This document shows positions 1 to 12,183 of a stretch of 64,000 bases of DNA, piece by piece; positions within the stretch are counted from its first letter, which is position 1, and every line of letters starts with the position of its first letter. The translations under genes and the position numbers were made by a program. The notes under the pieces are model-generated. The model worked only from the letters and a program-made list of their open reading frames with translations, was not told the DNA's origin and did no database searches. The DNA comes from Lepturacanthus savala (Eukaryota; Chordata; Actinopteri; Scombriformes; Trichiuridae), in assembly GCA_030544235.1 (NCBI GenBank), contig CM060478.1:4210227-4274226 (forward strand), read 5' to 3'.

Positions 1-354
1 AGGTTCTCACGCAACTGAGAAATGTAAGAAAAGCTGGTTTACAGTTGGACTCGTGATGCAATCTGCTGCATCATGTGTCAACGCAAAACATTTGCCAAAT
101 ATTCCAGAGTAATGTGACTTGATTCACTCCACAATATCTATGAAAAACACACACATTCTGTCTGTTACTCCAGTCTAAACGCGGCTTCTTCTTCTACTTC
201 TTTTTTTTTTCCCAGTTGTGTAATATTATACTTATGATATACACTGATATAAGTGTGTGTACAGTACAACTTGTCCCATAACTGTGTTATGAGGATCTGA
301 GAGCAGCTGGAAGTGTTGAAATCTTTAAACGTAAAGCATTGCTTTTGATTAAGA
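1..354. other. AT-rich single-copy sequence, nothing recognised
   Basis: No gene, RNA or named repeat is seen. A short T-rich run lies near 200-214. Confidence 0.5.
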
Positions 355-546
355 ATGGTTCACAGGCTTTTTAATGTGTTTATAGTGTATATATTCTACT
401 TGATTTTTTTTCTTTTACTTTATTATTGCCACCAATATCTACTTTTTTTCTTTTCCCTCAAACATCATCGCCCTTATTCATCTTGGTTCTGTTTTATCTT
501 CCTGTATGAAATGTGCTCTACAAATACAGCTTTGATTGATTGATTG
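355..546 (+). mobile_element. 3' tail of an L2/CR1-type LINE or dependent SINE
   Basis: The end of this segment reads ATGAAATGTGCTCTACAAAT, then ACAGCTTTGATTGATTGATTG. This is the usual 3' end of fish L2/CR1-type retroelements: a G/TGCTCTA-CAAATAAAG-like motif followed by a short tandem (ATTG)n tail. The T-rich part upstream fits the degenerate 3' UTR of such an element. A 62-codon open frame here is hydrophobic poly-T translation and not a gene. The 5' limit is uncertain. Confidence 0.55.
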
Positions 547-2279
547 TGTTGTGAACAACATTTGGCTAAATACAAAATAATTCTAAAACACGAGAGGCTG
601 ATCATTCATTCAACACCGGAGGAAAATGCTCTTTACTCTTCACGACTTCTCCCAAATATGAGGCTGTAAATGAATGAAAGAAACCTGTTGGGAAATTAAG
701 GGTTCATTTACAAAGGCAGAAATCACTAAAAGAATAATGTTGTGTATTTTATGTGACATGGAGACACGAAACAACGCTGAACCACCTTAAAAAACATTCC
801 TGTGCATCTAAAGTCAGTGTGTCAATGTTAAGTTATTTCTACATCACACATTTAATATATAAAATACAATAAACTCTATTTATTTACAGTAACAATCCAG
901 CATGCTGCTGGTTCTATAATTTACACACAGTCCATGTATGAGTGCAGGAAGTGAAGATGAGTTGCACCTTCACACATAAAATGTATGAAAACTAAAATCC
1001 TACTTAGTGATATACACAGTGTTAGAATATATTATTGAAAACCATCAGTGCTCTGTGTGCAATTCTTTAAAGTTATTTGATGTCATCATGGATTTCTGCA
1101 ACTCATGATTATAATTTCATCAGTTAGTTACATGGTTGAGTGGAGATGAATCAGTGCATTCGCCTCTTTTCATCAGGGACAGGTGAGACAGATTTTATAG
1201 AATCCTGCCACATCCTGACATCATGATATGAGAAAGTGGGACAATAATTACTGTTTGATATAAAAGAGGCATTAAATGTGTGTAGATGAGCATTATACAA
1301 TAGTTAGTAGAGGAGTTAAGGGACATTTTACTGCAAGTTCTGACACGAATGTCTGTTTTAGTGTGAAAGTAGCTAAAGTCCATAGGAATAAACTCATCTG
1401 AATAGACGAGACAGATCAGCCTTTGGTTTAGAGATATATATGTTTTTTTTTCTCCCAAAATGGCTGCCAACAACACTCTAAAGCCTGTAACTTTGCTTCT
1501 TCTGCTATAGTTATAAAAAAAACAATGTTGGTATGTAACTGTACCTTATTAAAGTCAAAAGATCCAATAGAAAACAATTACTTTGTACTTCTGATTTCTT
1601 TATTTCTAAGCTATAATTTGCACAATTGTTGCTGCAATGAAATATGGGGTAATTTCTAAACAGGTATCAAGTCTAAAACTGCAATTGTTTTAGCCATATT
1701 CAAATCATTTCCTTTATTTTTATGAAAGAAACACATTTTAAAGGATAACATGCATTATGAGAAGTATTTTGGATGCAAAAGTATTAAGTAATGAGAATAA
1801 TGACCATATTTATAGTTGTATTGGGACATGATGAAGTTTTTTTCTAAGACAAATGTTTCCAATCAACAGAATTGTATATGTATATTTATCTACACATGAA
1901 AAGTTATGGGCTTTAGTGTATATTTCTGAACAAAGATGATAATATCTAATATTTCTGACCTTACTTGTCTCTTTGGATGAATTACTGTCTACATCTGTGT
2001 CAGAACTTGCAGTAAACATCATTTTGTTGGCTTCCTTACCTCATCTACTAAGTGCCTCTGTCTCCAAAATGTACAAACGCATGGGTCAAAGTGTCCATGG
2101 AGCAGCAAGTATTCTCCTGTCAAGTGTGTTTTTCTTTTTTTTTTATAAACCCCAAACTTGTCCTAGGCCCCTGGAACTCAGCTCAGCTCCTTCACAACAC
2201 CATTGTTCATTTAGCAGCATCTCCAGGGATGGAAGTACACATGTTTAATGTTTTAAAGCGAATACACAGATGAAGACAC
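547..2279. other. AT-rich intergenic sequence, nothing recognised
   Basis: There is no coding frame of note, no named repeat and no microsatellite. Short frames at 1195-1476, 1810-2022 and 1973-2248 lack any recognisable protein feature. Confidence 0.5.
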
Positions 2280-2570
2280 ACGGCTCTATATGTCCACCGC
2301 AGTGTCTTTGTCAGTCATCTTTCATCTTTTGGCCTGTGCCTATAGGCAGAGAAGGGAGCAGCAGGCGGTGTAATTCTGTTCTAAAGCCCCTAGTTAGGCA
2401 TGCATATATTCCTATTATAGTCAGCGCTCCCGGAACAAGACAACAGAGAGCAAACAGAATGACCTTGAAATATTTATCCCCAGCCTCGCTTCGGAGAATT
2501 AAGTTTGGTGTCAGGGGCAACTCGCAGCTATCCAGCTCCACTTTGTGTGGAAGCATGCGTGGCCGTACAC
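2280..2570. promoter_or_regulatory. Candidate conserved non-coding element with a TCAAGGTCA site
   Basis: This block is less AT-rich than its flanks and not repetitive. It contains a perfect extended nuclear-receptor half-site, TGACCTTGA at 2460-2468 (TCAAGGTCA on the minus strand), the sequence bound by ERR and NR5A-type receptors. Open frames exist on both strands (2270-2668 plus, 2311-2592 minus) but neither resembles a known protein. Opposed open frames are expected in stop-poor sequence. The enhancer role is inferred from composition and motif only. Confidence 0.4.
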
Positions 2571-2744
2571 ACCCGCGCGCAAACACACACACACGCTCGT
2601 CCTCCTTTAATGGGCTATGTAGACTGAGACAAACGGCTCATGTACCATCTTGCAGTGTTGAATATTAAAGGCGGTCAGGGAGGCAAGGCTTTGATTGGGA
2701 CAATAAAGGCTGATGAACAGGATCTTAGAGCATGGGAGAGGAGA

Positions 2745-2775
2745 CTGTGTGTGTGTGTGTGGGTGTGTGTGTGAC
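2745..2775. repeat. (GT)n microsatellite
   Basis: GT repeats interrupted once by GGG. Confidence 0.95.
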
Positions 2776-3829
2776 ACACAGTGCAAGGGGGATACAGCCA
2801 AAACCCTGAAGTGGAAGCCAGAAGCTGCCCCGGCACAGAATGCTGTTTGTGTAGAGGAGGAGAGGGAGGGTGAAGAAGTCTAAAAGTGACCCAGTCCAAG
2901 CAAATGTGGGTCAAATTGATGATAAGATTGTCATAAATGGGAAAAAAATAAAAAATAAATCTGTACTCTGGGTTTCAGTTTGCAATGTGCAATAAGAAAA
3001 AATAAGTTCTGTTATCATTTCAATCAGTTATGATGATAAGTTATTGCTTATTAATTTACTGTAATTACTTGAGTTTACTTTCATTTTAATTATAAAGTGA
3101 GATGTAATTAAGTCAAAAATAAAGTAACTTTTGGCAAAAATGACAATTACAGAAAATGTTTAAAGCAAAAATACATTCACTCATTTATCTAAACACATCA
3201 GCTGGACAAAACTGAACTCTATCATTTGTGAATTCAACTTTTCATCTGTAAAAGGAAACATCTTTTGACACATCCTGTCAAAATTGACATAATACCGTTT
3301 TAAAATCAGTTTCTGATTGGGTTTCTTGTCCAGTTCGACTTCTTTCCGGAGTCGCTGCATTTCTGGGATTCACAGAGTGGAACCATTCCTAAACCGACGA
3401 TCGTGAACATGTTTGCAGAAAACTATCGGACATCTTAGCAAACATCTAGTGAGACAGTCGGCACACACGCTGAGCATTAGCAGTTATTTGGAGTCATGTC
3501 TCTGGCAACCTGCTGAATTATCTGTTGTTCTCCCCAGCTCTGATTTGGTGTAGCAGCTAACAGCAGCTAACTGCTAATTCAGTTTTTTTAGGCTAACTAA
3601 GGTATAGTGAAGAGATAAGGAGACTCCAAACACCTGAGTAGCTTAATGAATGGTCACAGATGGACACTTAATGACTTTATGACTATTTATCTGTGCAGCT
3701 TTGTGAAATATTTGGTAAACAGCACTGTACTGTATTATAATATACAGTTTCTGTCCAGTCATCACATGAAACGCTGTCTTTTCAATCCCACTGACGAGCG
3801 TTGTCTTCCACAAAGTTGGTTTGAAGTTT
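2776..3829. other. Mostly AT-rich sequence, possible old repeat at 3290-3600
   Basis: The part up to about 3280 is AT-rich and featureless. From 3290 to 3600 the GC content rises and CAGCTAA occurs twice close together near 3553-3572, which may mark an unnamed old repeat. No gene is seen. Confidence 0.4.
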
Positions 3830-4060
3830 CAATCAAACGGGATCCTGCTTCTTCTCGTCGGCCAGAGATAATAAAGAATCACAAACAACTTTTTGATTTA
3901 TTTGGAGATATTCTCGCTAATGATCCATTACGGGATATCTGAAGGGACGTCTTTATGGGAGACATGATTGAGGCTTCGCCAAAAGCCTCTTTGTTGTACT
4001 TATGTAATTGTCGTGTTCATAGGGAATCTTTATTGAAACAATAACAAAGCACATGTCCAC
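3830..4060. promoter_or_regulatory. Candidate conserved non-coding element
   Basis: Single-copy sequence with retained CpGs and homeodomain-like TAATGATCCATTA. GATATTC and GGATATC face each other around that core, giving partial dyad symmetry. A 98-codon frame (3646-3942) runs into the block; its C-terminal part is charged but matches no family I know. A regulatory role is an inference. Confidence 0.35.
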
Positions 4061-4161
4061 AAATTAGCTTCACTTTCTCCCATTCAACTTCTCATTGTCT
4101 GCAATGCCTGTGAGGGCTTAGAATAATGGATGATTGGAGAGGAGAAAGGAAAAGCAATGGA

Positions 4162-4462
4162 GTGTGTGTGTGTGTGCGCGCGTGCTTGTGTGTGTATGTG
4201 TGTGTGTGTGAAGGGGAAAGTATGTTGGCAGTGTGGTAAAGAAAAAGCCTGCTGGATTGTTGGAGCACAGTTAAAGGATGCCTGCCAGTTTCTACGCCAC
4301 CGGGACTCTCTGACCTGCGCTTGTGTGTTTGTGTGTGTGTGTGTTTGTGTGCACTTGTGTGTGTGTGTGTGTGCACAATATGAAAACTCAACACCAGAAA
4401 ACCTTCGTCCGTTTCTTTCACACTTGTGTATACTCGCTCTTCTAACGTCTGTGTATGCCTGA

Positions 4463-4494
<32 letters not shown>

Positions 4495-4498
4495 GTGT
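4162..4498. repeat. Cluster of three (GT)n microsatellites
   Basis: GT-rich arrays lie at 4162-4210, 4321-4374 and 4462-4498, with CG and TTG interruptions. The 174-codon minus-strand frame across them (4092-4616) is Thr/His translation of the repeat, not a gene. Confidence 0.9.
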
Positions 4499-5131
4499 AC
4501 CTGCGTATGTGTGTGGGAGGCAAGCAGATGAAGATGGTGCGTGCCTCATATTCGATGTGATCTGCAGCCTCACCTCTGTCTTTATATTTAGCATACAATC
4601 CAGCTCCATGTTTCATTATGCATTCTCATCTACTGCTCTGTGGTGTGAATCTTACATCTCAATTAGCCTCTGTTCTGGACATAAAATACATTATTTGTGG
4701 CAAGAAATGGAAGAGCAAAGCAACTCAAACTTGCAACCAAAGTGCACATGAGTGACACGTCGTAATATACTCGAACACACGCACAAACAGCAGTTGCATA
4801 TTTATGTTAGGCAAAATAACAAAAGAAAAACTTAAAATCAAAATGTACAGAGGAGAAAAAAAGTCTGTCTCACTCAATGACTCTAGCAGTAATATGCAGG
4901 TTGCATCTAATTGAATCTTTAGCTGATTCGTATTATAGCACTTTACACACATGACTGTGACTTTTGGTTCTCTGTCAGTTAGAAGAAACCTTTAATATAT
5001 ATTCATAGGCTTTGTTTAATCCACATCTTTTCTGCAGATCGGGCAAATACTTCACATATTTTACATAAAAAAGTGGAACAACCTGTGATATGATATCTGA
5101 ATTATATGTTTGAATTGAAGATTCCTTTAAT
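4499..5131. other. Unassigned sequence
   Basis: From 4500 to 4720 the sequence is moderately GC and unique. The rest is AT-rich. No gene or named repeat is seen. Confidence 0.4.
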
Positions 5132-5516
5132 GCAGCAATTCACAACTTTTTTAGCCCTTGACCTCTTAAAATAAAGCGCCTGGGACCATTTTATTAATTG
5201 CTTCATCAGTTAATCCACATTTTATCCATAAAATATCTGTTAAAATTTCACAAAATTCCAAAGTTACGTTTCAAATGATTACAACACTAATATATTCAGT
5301 TTATCACCATGTTCAACAAAGAAAAGCAATAAATCATCACATTTGTTTGAATAATATTTTAAGTATTGAGGTAAAATGCAATAATCCACAAGAAATAAAG
5401 CACAAATGAAATAAAGCTTGAACAAAAAGTCACAATTTTGCATCCAAATTATCCAAAATATCTGTTCTATTATCTCATGACCCTTTTGATCAATCCCACA
5501 ACACCTTGTGGGGTTT
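5132..5516. mobile_element. Degenerate hAT-like element (ends resembling GTTCNCAACTTTTT)
   Basis: The left end reads GCAGCAATTCACAACTTTTTT, followed by a 'TGACCTCTTAAAATAAAGCG'-like stretch. The right side carries CATGACCCTTTTGAT. This is the pattern of old non-autonomous hAT elements whose ends read like 'AGTGGTTCTCAACCTTTTTGG...CATGACCCC'. It is heavily diverged, and the limits are approximate. Confidence 0.4.
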
Positions 5517-6384
5517 AATAAGATGAAATATATGTTTTAATATTTGTCTTTATGCTTTCTGATGCAGTTTTACACCCACACAAAAGAGTAAATTGCTGTA
5601 ATTGGATCAATTATATATAAAAGCTTGATGAATCAGTGAGTGAAAGTTCCATAATGTGTCTCTGACTGAAGGAGTCAGCTGATCACTTAAGTCTGTTCAT
5701 CATCTAATAATCATTTTAGCCTGAATGAAACATTTCTACTCGTTAAAATGTGTTTTCTGAATAAAAGGACTCACAATGTGAAATATTATTTCTTCACAGT
5801 TTTAGATTTTTGTTCTTTTGACTGGGTGCAGACTGTTTAAAGGGCGAGTACACTTTTTTTTTTGTATTAACAAAGTTGATCTGAAGTTAATATGAAGCTT
5901 CATCTGTCAAAATGAATAAATCAGTGACTTTTAGTTCCTATAAATCTCGCTTTTTCCATCACAGAGAAACACTGTCCGAGGAAACACAATGAGGGAATTA
6001 TAAAATGATTGCATGGATACAGTGTGGATTTTGGCCCTGCGTGACTTTAATAGTCCTTTTAACAGCCGGTGTGGACAGCAGGGATGATTGTCAAATCAAT
6101 GTTCAAAAATTGTGAACCCATCGTTTAAGGGTCAATCCACAGAAGCACGTCGATGCTTTGGAAGAAAGCGTTTCCAGTGAAGACTGTGACAGATATTTCA
6201 ATACCTGAGCCCAAAAAAATAAAGAAAATAAAGGAAAGCTCTCCGCATGACTGGACACCATGAGCGTTAAGACAGAAAATATGTTGTCTTTGGTGTGTGA
6301 TTTGAGCCCATCTAACAAATACACTTCTGGTAGTTACAGCTATTTAGATGAATATTCTTTGGCCTAATTCAATTAAAAACTACA
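5517..6384. other. AT-rich sequence, nothing recognised
   Basis: No coding frame of substance. The 73-codon minus frame at 6103-6324 has no recognisable feature. Confidence 0.5.
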
Positions 6385-6577
6385 TTTAAAATCATCAGTT
6401 TACTACGATAGAAGACTAAAGAAACCAGAAAATATTTAGATTTGAGAAACTGGAACCAGAGAATTGGGGCAGTTTCTTCTTCAATATCACTGAAATCAAT
6501 TATCAGAATAGTTGTTCAGTTTAATAGAATCAATTTGATAATGAAAGAATCGATTAGTCAACTAATTGTTGGAGCTC
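6385..6577. mobile_element. Miniature DNA element, family ending AGAGCTGCAAC (partial)
   Basis: This copy shares with the one next to it the phrases ATCATCAGTTTACTA, GACTAAAGAAACCAG, GAGAAACTGGAACCAGAGAA and ATCGATTAGTCAACTAATTG. It belongs to an abundant fish repeat whose ends are rich in TAATCGATTAGTTG and whose middle has 'CTGGTTCCAGCTTCTCAA'. It is non-coding; other copies in the window are listed separately. Confidence 0.65.
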
Positions 6578-6600
6578 TTTTCAGTTGTGTGAACGTTTAT

Positions 6601-6873
6601 CCCTCAATTATTATCTGAATTAATCAGTTGTTTTGCCCTTTAAATATCAGAAAATGGTGTAAAAATCATTGTTTCCCAAAACTGAAGATATAACCTAAAA
6701 TATTTTGTCCAACAGTCCACAACCCAAATATCATCAGTTTACTATTATAGAGACTAAAGAAACCAGGAAATAATCAGGTTTGAGAAGCTGGAAACATTTT
6801 CTTCTTAATAATGACTCAAATCAATTATTGAAATAGTGACTGATTAATCACCTAATTATTGCAGCTCTAACTT
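6601..6873. mobile_element. Miniature DNA element, AGAGCTGCAAC family (near complete)
   Basis: A second copy in tandem orientation 25 bp from the previous one. It runs from TTATCTGAATTAATCAGTTG through CATCAGTTTACTATTATAG to ATTGCAGCTCT. The terminal GCAGCTCT is the inverted form of AGAGCTGC. Confidence 0.7.
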
Positions 6874-7290
6874 TAAACTCAAGCTCTCACGCAGTAAAGT
6901 CAATTCAATTAAAAGCTACATCCATATCAATGTGCTGTGTGCCATATGTCATGAAATCAACATTTCTTTTTAGCATCGCAACAACTTGGTCAAGCTCCCG
7001 AGGGAAAAACAACAACAACAACAACAACAACAAAATAAAAAGCGTGTCTCCGTGCCTGACCTTGTCAGTAGTTGTTGAAGGAGGGAACCGCTTTACTTAG
7101 TCACACTCACAGCTTAAAATGCTGCTCACATCATGTCAATGTAATCTTAGCTCCTTGCCCAGAGAGTTTCCCTTAATCTCACATTACCATATCTGCTATA
7201 CAGGGCTACATCAACCTGTGAAATGGAAGCAGAAGCTTAGATATACATACACACCTTCATTTACACTTATACCCTGCTGCTGTTGTGGTG

Positions 7291-7293
<3 letters not shown>
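6874..7293. repeat. Unassigned sequence with an (AAC)n array
   Basis: A short (AAC)n triplet array occupies about 7009-7032. The following 200 bp are single-copy and moderately GC. No gene is seen. Confidence 0.6.

Positions 7294-7324
<31 letters not shown>
7294..7324. repeat. (GT)n microsatellite
   Basis: Uninterrupted GT array of about 15 units. Confidence 0.95.
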
Positions 7325-7325
<1 letters not shown>

Positions 7326-7497
7326 TGGACGGGCTGGGGTAGGGGGATCGGCAGAAATTCATGATTTCTTTTTTGATGAATAGATGAACTTTCAAACCTG
7401 TCATGCCATGTTGGGGTTCTGGTTCAGCATCCATGAATGAAAATATTCACGCCTAATACTTCAAAAATTCAACAAAATCTACATTGTAGTCATTTAT

Positions 7498-7814
7498 GCT
7501 GCGTTCGATTGCACTCAAAACTCGAAAATCCGACCTCCAGATTGGAAAAGTGCAATAGAAAGTCAGGATTCCTCTCTCTGCTGCAGTAGTCTGTAATTTA
7601 TCAAACCTCCAGCAGATGGCGTTTCTTTCTCTCTCCCTCTAGTAGCTAATGTTCTTCCGCAGCACTTCTCTATGATGATCCAAAGAATTCAAACAAACAT
7701 TGCTTTACTATGGTCGGCCATGTTTTCCCATTTTCCACAATGAGACGCATTTACCTCGGAAATCGGAAATTCCGACTCAGATCTTTCCAAGTTCCGAGTG
7801 CAATCAAACGCAGC
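7498..7814. mobile_element. Miniature inverted-repeat element (GCTGCGTTCGATTGCACTC ends)
   Basis: The left terminus GCTGCGTTCGATTGCACTC (7498-7516) is matched in inverse by GAGTGCAATCAAACGCAGC (7796-7814) with one mismatch in 19. Inside, 'CTCGAAAATCCGACCTCC' and 'CCTCGGAAATCGGAAATTCCGA' extend the palindromic character. The size of 317 bp and lack of coding capacity fit a non-autonomous DNA transposon. Short frames at 7700-7925 lie within or across it and are not genes. Confidence 0.85.
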
Positions 7815-9742
7815 CGGGGCTGCTGCAGTCACTCAACTTCTTTACGAACCGGTTTCAATGTTTGTCAGAAAATAGAAAATAACTACTCAGTATTCTGTTT
7901 GAGTGTAATTTTTGGGACATTTTAAGCCGGAATCCAGATTCTGGACAACAGCTTTTCTGGCATTTGGTCACTCTAGTGCTGGGGAAGTTTACGTATTTCA
8001 TCTGACCTTTGACCCGTGAGCATTTTAAGGGAAAACCAAAGCGGCATTAGGTGCTTTTGTATGTGATTCTGGTCATATTCATACATTACAGACATTAAGC
8101 TGTGACTCGTATATCAGCTCATCTGCTTGAATAATCTCAATATTCCAGATTTTACTTCTGGTGTCTTCCTCAGTTTTTCCAGTTTTTTTCTCTCTTGTCT
8201 CTATTATCTCTATACTATTTAAGAAGTTGCATTGTTAACTTTCTGCAAGTGTAGAAACATTTTCATCTCAAACCATTTTGTTTTATCACAAATTGCAAAC
8301 ACTGTGCATCTTTCTGTTGATTTTCTGTTTAGTTGCTAATGCAGAGAAGAAGAAATCGTCCTGTTGTTTATTCAGATAATCAGTCATCTGATGATGACTA
8401 AATTCTGCTGTTTGGCCAAATCTCACTTGAAAAATAGATTTTAACTTCAGTGTAACTTCCTGGTTAAATAAAACAATCCTGGAGAGGTAACTTTGCACTG
8501 AAGGTAGACAGATTTTTATTTAAATCGAGTCCCCGCTCCCCTTTTTCCAAACATACAAGTCAGCATAGTCAAAGTAAAACATTTTGAGAGAAGATAAACA
8601 CATTTTTTCCATGGAGGGAAAAGTTAAGTTTAGCTATAGCTTCATGTTCTACGACTAAAACGACTTCATTGATTCATTCCATCTCCTGCCAACAAGCATG
8701 AGTGTGATTCCCGCTGCCTATACTTAAGCAGGAACGACCATAACGTTTTTTGCAGTTCAGACTTTAAGTAATTCATTATCCAATAATCGGATTACAACTA
8801 CATACAAATCTCAAAATCCACTTCAGTTGGTCTCATGAAACAGTCCAAAATTATTAGTCCAATATTATTGTTGCAAGTCCAGAAAAAAAAAGGCTCCGGA
8901 CTGAGCTGCTCCATCCTCCTGGTTGCTCCTCATTATCATTCCCACCACTGAACTCCAGTTAATCAGCTGCATTTAGTATTGACAGAGTGGGAGCTTCAGA
9001 ACTCCAGTAATCCTGCAGCAAATTTGAGAAGAAAATGAGTTGAATCATATTTAATTACTTTTTTTTCCACAGTGATATTATTTGAAATATGTGAAGGAAT
9101 ATTATGGTAAAACCATAGCACAATAAAAAAAAAGAAAAAAAGTTACAGAAATATGATAGAAGAGGAGAAATTCCATCCAGAATAATAAGGTCATCATACA
9201 GTAGTCCTGCTGTTGAGCTCCACAGATGCAAACCTGTTGGAATAGTCTATGAATATTATAGTGATTCTTTTCCAGGGGTTAGATGCATTTTACTCTTTAG
9301 ACTGAATGAGAAACTGGCTACTCAAGCTGGAATGAGGGATTAGTTATTGATTTGTATTGCGTGCACAGACGTCCAATCAAAATACCTCGAGCAGATTTGA
9401 GGATACAAAAGAGACATTTCTTGTGTTTCCAGCGATTCGCAAGCACAACAAGGACGTAGTGGAAACTTTTCAGGGCACGAAGTTCATATATGTCGTATAT
9501 CCAGCAGAATTATGAGCTGTGAGTGTGTTACTGACACGTACAGCTGCAGATATGATCGGGAAAGGGAGAGTTTTCTCCAGCAACCTTCAGAAAAAGGACA
9601 AAAACAGTTTTTAGTGACTGTTATTCACATGTGTGGATGAGTCATTGGATGCGAACTTGATTTGTTAATTGCAAAAAAAAACCAAATAAACTAAAACAGT
9701 CTCCTTGATTATGTGAAATCTTATAAATAGAGCTGTTTAAAT
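7815..9742. other. AT-rich sequence, nothing recognised
   Basis: No gene, microsatellite or named element. A-rich runs lie near 8885 and 9125. The 70-codon minus frame at 8286-8498 has no recognisable feature. Confidence 0.45.
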
Positions 9743-10063
9743 AGAGCTGCAACTAATGTCTATTCTGATTATTCTGTTGAATATTGATTTTATTAGTTGT
9801 TAGGTTCATAAAATGGTGTAAAATGTTGATCACTGTGAAGATTCAACCTTAAATGTCTTTTTTTATCCAAACCAACAGTCCACAATCATCAGATCATCAG
9901 TTTACTATTATAGAAGATTAAAGAAACCAGAAAATAATCAGATTTAAGAAGCTGGAACCAGAGAATATGGGGATTTTCTTCTTAAAAATGACTCAAATCA
10001 ATTATGGTGATTGATTGGCAATTAATTAATTAATCAACTATATGTTGCACACTCTACACCTCT
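9743..10063. mobile_element. Miniature DNA element, AGAGCTGCAAC family (near complete)
   Basis: Begins with AGAGCTGCAACTAATG at 9743 and ends near ATTAATCAACTATATGTTGC. It contains the family phrases TCATAAAATGGTGTAAAA, CAACAGTCCACAATCATCAG and AAGCTGGAACCAGAGAATAT. Confidence 0.75.
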
Positions 10064-11030
10064 ACTAACAAACTCTCACACTGTAAAATGCAGCACACGG
10101 TGGTGTTATTTCATTTTTTTTGTTATATGAAGCGTATTCATCGCTGCAAAAATCTTTGAATCTTTGACCCTATCGGTGGTCAATTATGGTCATGGAATAA
10201 AAAAGACAATATCTGTGATTCTGCTGCGTCAGCAAACTGAGTCTGACGATGATATAGGAAAACGATGCTGAATCGACTGATTGCTAATATCAGTGAGGCG
10301 AGAAGCATCCTAGAACAAATCACTGGATCCAGGCGTTGCATCTCAGCCACACACAGAACCTGTTGTAGCTGATACTGTGGATGTTTTGTAGTCAACAGTG
10401 TCCAGAATGATGAGAACCTTTGATGATATGTGGAAAAGCTGCAGCTTCTTTTGACGTCTGTCCCACAGTGATGAGAGTTAATTAACAATACAAGAGCTGG
10501 GTGTTACATCTGTAATATACCTACCAGTGTAATTATAAAGGATTTAAGATAGTCAAACCAAGTACCACTGATGTTACAGCATTTATCACTTTTATTACAA
10601 TTCATTTAACAAATAATAAATCCATATGCTTTTCATTATTTTCTCTTGTAATATTATTTTTTTTAATAATAATAATATTCATTATAATAAGAAGAAATTA
10701 AGGAAAGAAACACTAATGAAGTAACTACGGTTACATTTATTGTGTAAAAATGTAGAACTTATTTATTTACATAAAAAGGAAGAGATAAATGTAGATGTAT
10801 ACATGTGTTTACTGGTTCAAACTCACTTTCGTTGTATGTGACCCATTAATAAAACTGATCTACATTTATTCTCTTTACACTATATTCACATTCCTGAGTT
10901 GTTGACACGTATTTTCAAAGTCGTGTTCTACAACGTCAGATTTCAGACCACACTTAAAGCAATTACCAATGTCAGCCTTTAACTAGCAATTAACTAGAAT
11001 TAAGTTAGAATTTCACATTTTTTGACTGTT
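10064..11030. other. AT-rich sequence, nothing recognised
   Basis: A 102-codon minus frame (10180-10488) shows no recognisable domain. The remainder is AT-rich with ATT/AAT runs near 10660. Confidence 0.45.
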
Positions 11031-11135
11031 TTAAAGGGATTATCAAATCAAAAATACATGTTTCACCTATTACTTGTCGATCTATTCATCTATCGGATGG
11101 TTTTGGTTTGGAGAGCTGTCTGCCTTTACTCCAGC
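11031..11135. mobile_element. Fragment of a TTAAAGGGACAGTTCACC-type miniature element
   Basis: TTAAAGGGAT followed by CAAATCAAAAATACATGTTT and a 'GATCTATTCATCTATCGGATGGTTTTGG' stretch resembles the 5' part of the fish repeat also present at 42808. It is truncated and diverged. Confidence 0.4.
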
Positions 11136-11154
11136 AGTGAATACATCTTTTGAA

Positions 11155-11390
11155 CTAAATTGCAACAGTAAGCTGAGTGAATATGAAATAAATGAGACGT
11201 CAAGAGTGTTGAAATTGTAATTTTTATTCTCATGTCATCTCCTGTTTTGTAAGTTGAAGGTTAATTAATCCGGTAAATACTCATAATGTTTTATTGACAT
11301 AAAAAGGAGGGTTTTTTTAGACGTTAATTTATACTGGTCAGATTGTGGTGTATGTGGCTCCTGAGCTAAACTGAGTTTGACTCCCCTGCT
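11155..11390 (+). mobile_element. hAT-like element, 3' half (CAGGGGTGTCAAAC family)
   Basis: Aligns with the 3' half of the complete copy at 51794-52307: AAATTGCAACAGTA, TCATGTCATCTCCTGTTTTG, GGTTAATTAATC, then the end GAGTTTGACTCCCCTG, the inverse of CAGGGGTGTCAAAC. The 5' half is missing. Confidence 0.75.
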
Positions 11391-11399
11391 GTAAATGAT

Positions 11400-11900
11400 T
11401 CAGGATTCATCCTGATATTCTTCAGATGATTTGCGACTCGCAGGCGCTGAAACTCTGAAGTTCCGAGGCGTGAATCGATGCAGCGTGTGCCTCGGTGAGC
11501 CTTTGGCGAAACGCCGCTCGCTGACCTGTCACATCCAGCCCCGGCTCGCCCTCTCCAACATCACTGGACAGCTGACGCCACCCCCCCCCCCCCCCTTCCC
11601 TTTTCTCCTAATGTGTTGTGATAAGGAGCTTATGTGAGGTTTCCACAGCGAAATTGCCCCCTCCGGCCATTCCAGCAGCCTGGTGGAGCTACGTGGGCGT
11701 ACGCTTCGCCATCACTTCCGTGCAGAGGTGATGCTGGCGAGCGGAGACTTTGACCACGAGATGAAGGGGGAGGGGGAGTGGGGGTGTTGAATTAGGTGCT
11801 AACCTGGCATAAAGACAAAGGAAGAAGAGGCCAAAGCCTGAAGTCATGACAGCAAAGATTTCCACTGTTTTCCCTGACACACAGAGAGGTGCAGCAGATC
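11400..11900. promoter_or_regulatory. CpG-retaining block, candidate regulatory element, with a C15 tract
   Basis: Richer in CpG than its surroundings (for example GAATCGATGCAGCG, AAACGCCGCTCGCTG and GTGGGCGTACGCTTCGCC). A perfect run of 15 C lies at 11581-11595. Short frames on each strand (11431-11637 plus, 11689-11880 minus) have no recognisable homology. The call rests on composition alone. Confidence 0.35.
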
Positions 11901-12023
11901 TGTAGCTGCAGCCATGGCCTCATGTGCTGGGATAGCATGCAGCTCGCTATATATATAAGTGGTGGATAATATTGAACTATGTATACAGCTATTGATTTGA
12001 GTCAGTCATATGCCTTTCAAGAC

Positions 12024-12123
12024 AAAAAAAAAAAAAAAAAAAACAGAAAATAAAATACCAAAAGCAGATGTGTGGATGCAGAAAAGAGCAAAGAGTGATT
12101 CCATGTACATTACACACACATAA

Positions 12124-12183
<60 letters not shown>

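Noticed and set aside
4092..4616. 174-codon minus-strand open frame
   Set aside because: It is Thr/His-rich translation of three CA/GT microsatellites and has no other protein character.
12125..12181. Regularly spaced short repeats as a possible CRISPR-like array
   Set aside because: It is a simple CA microsatellite without spacers, in a eukaryotic context.
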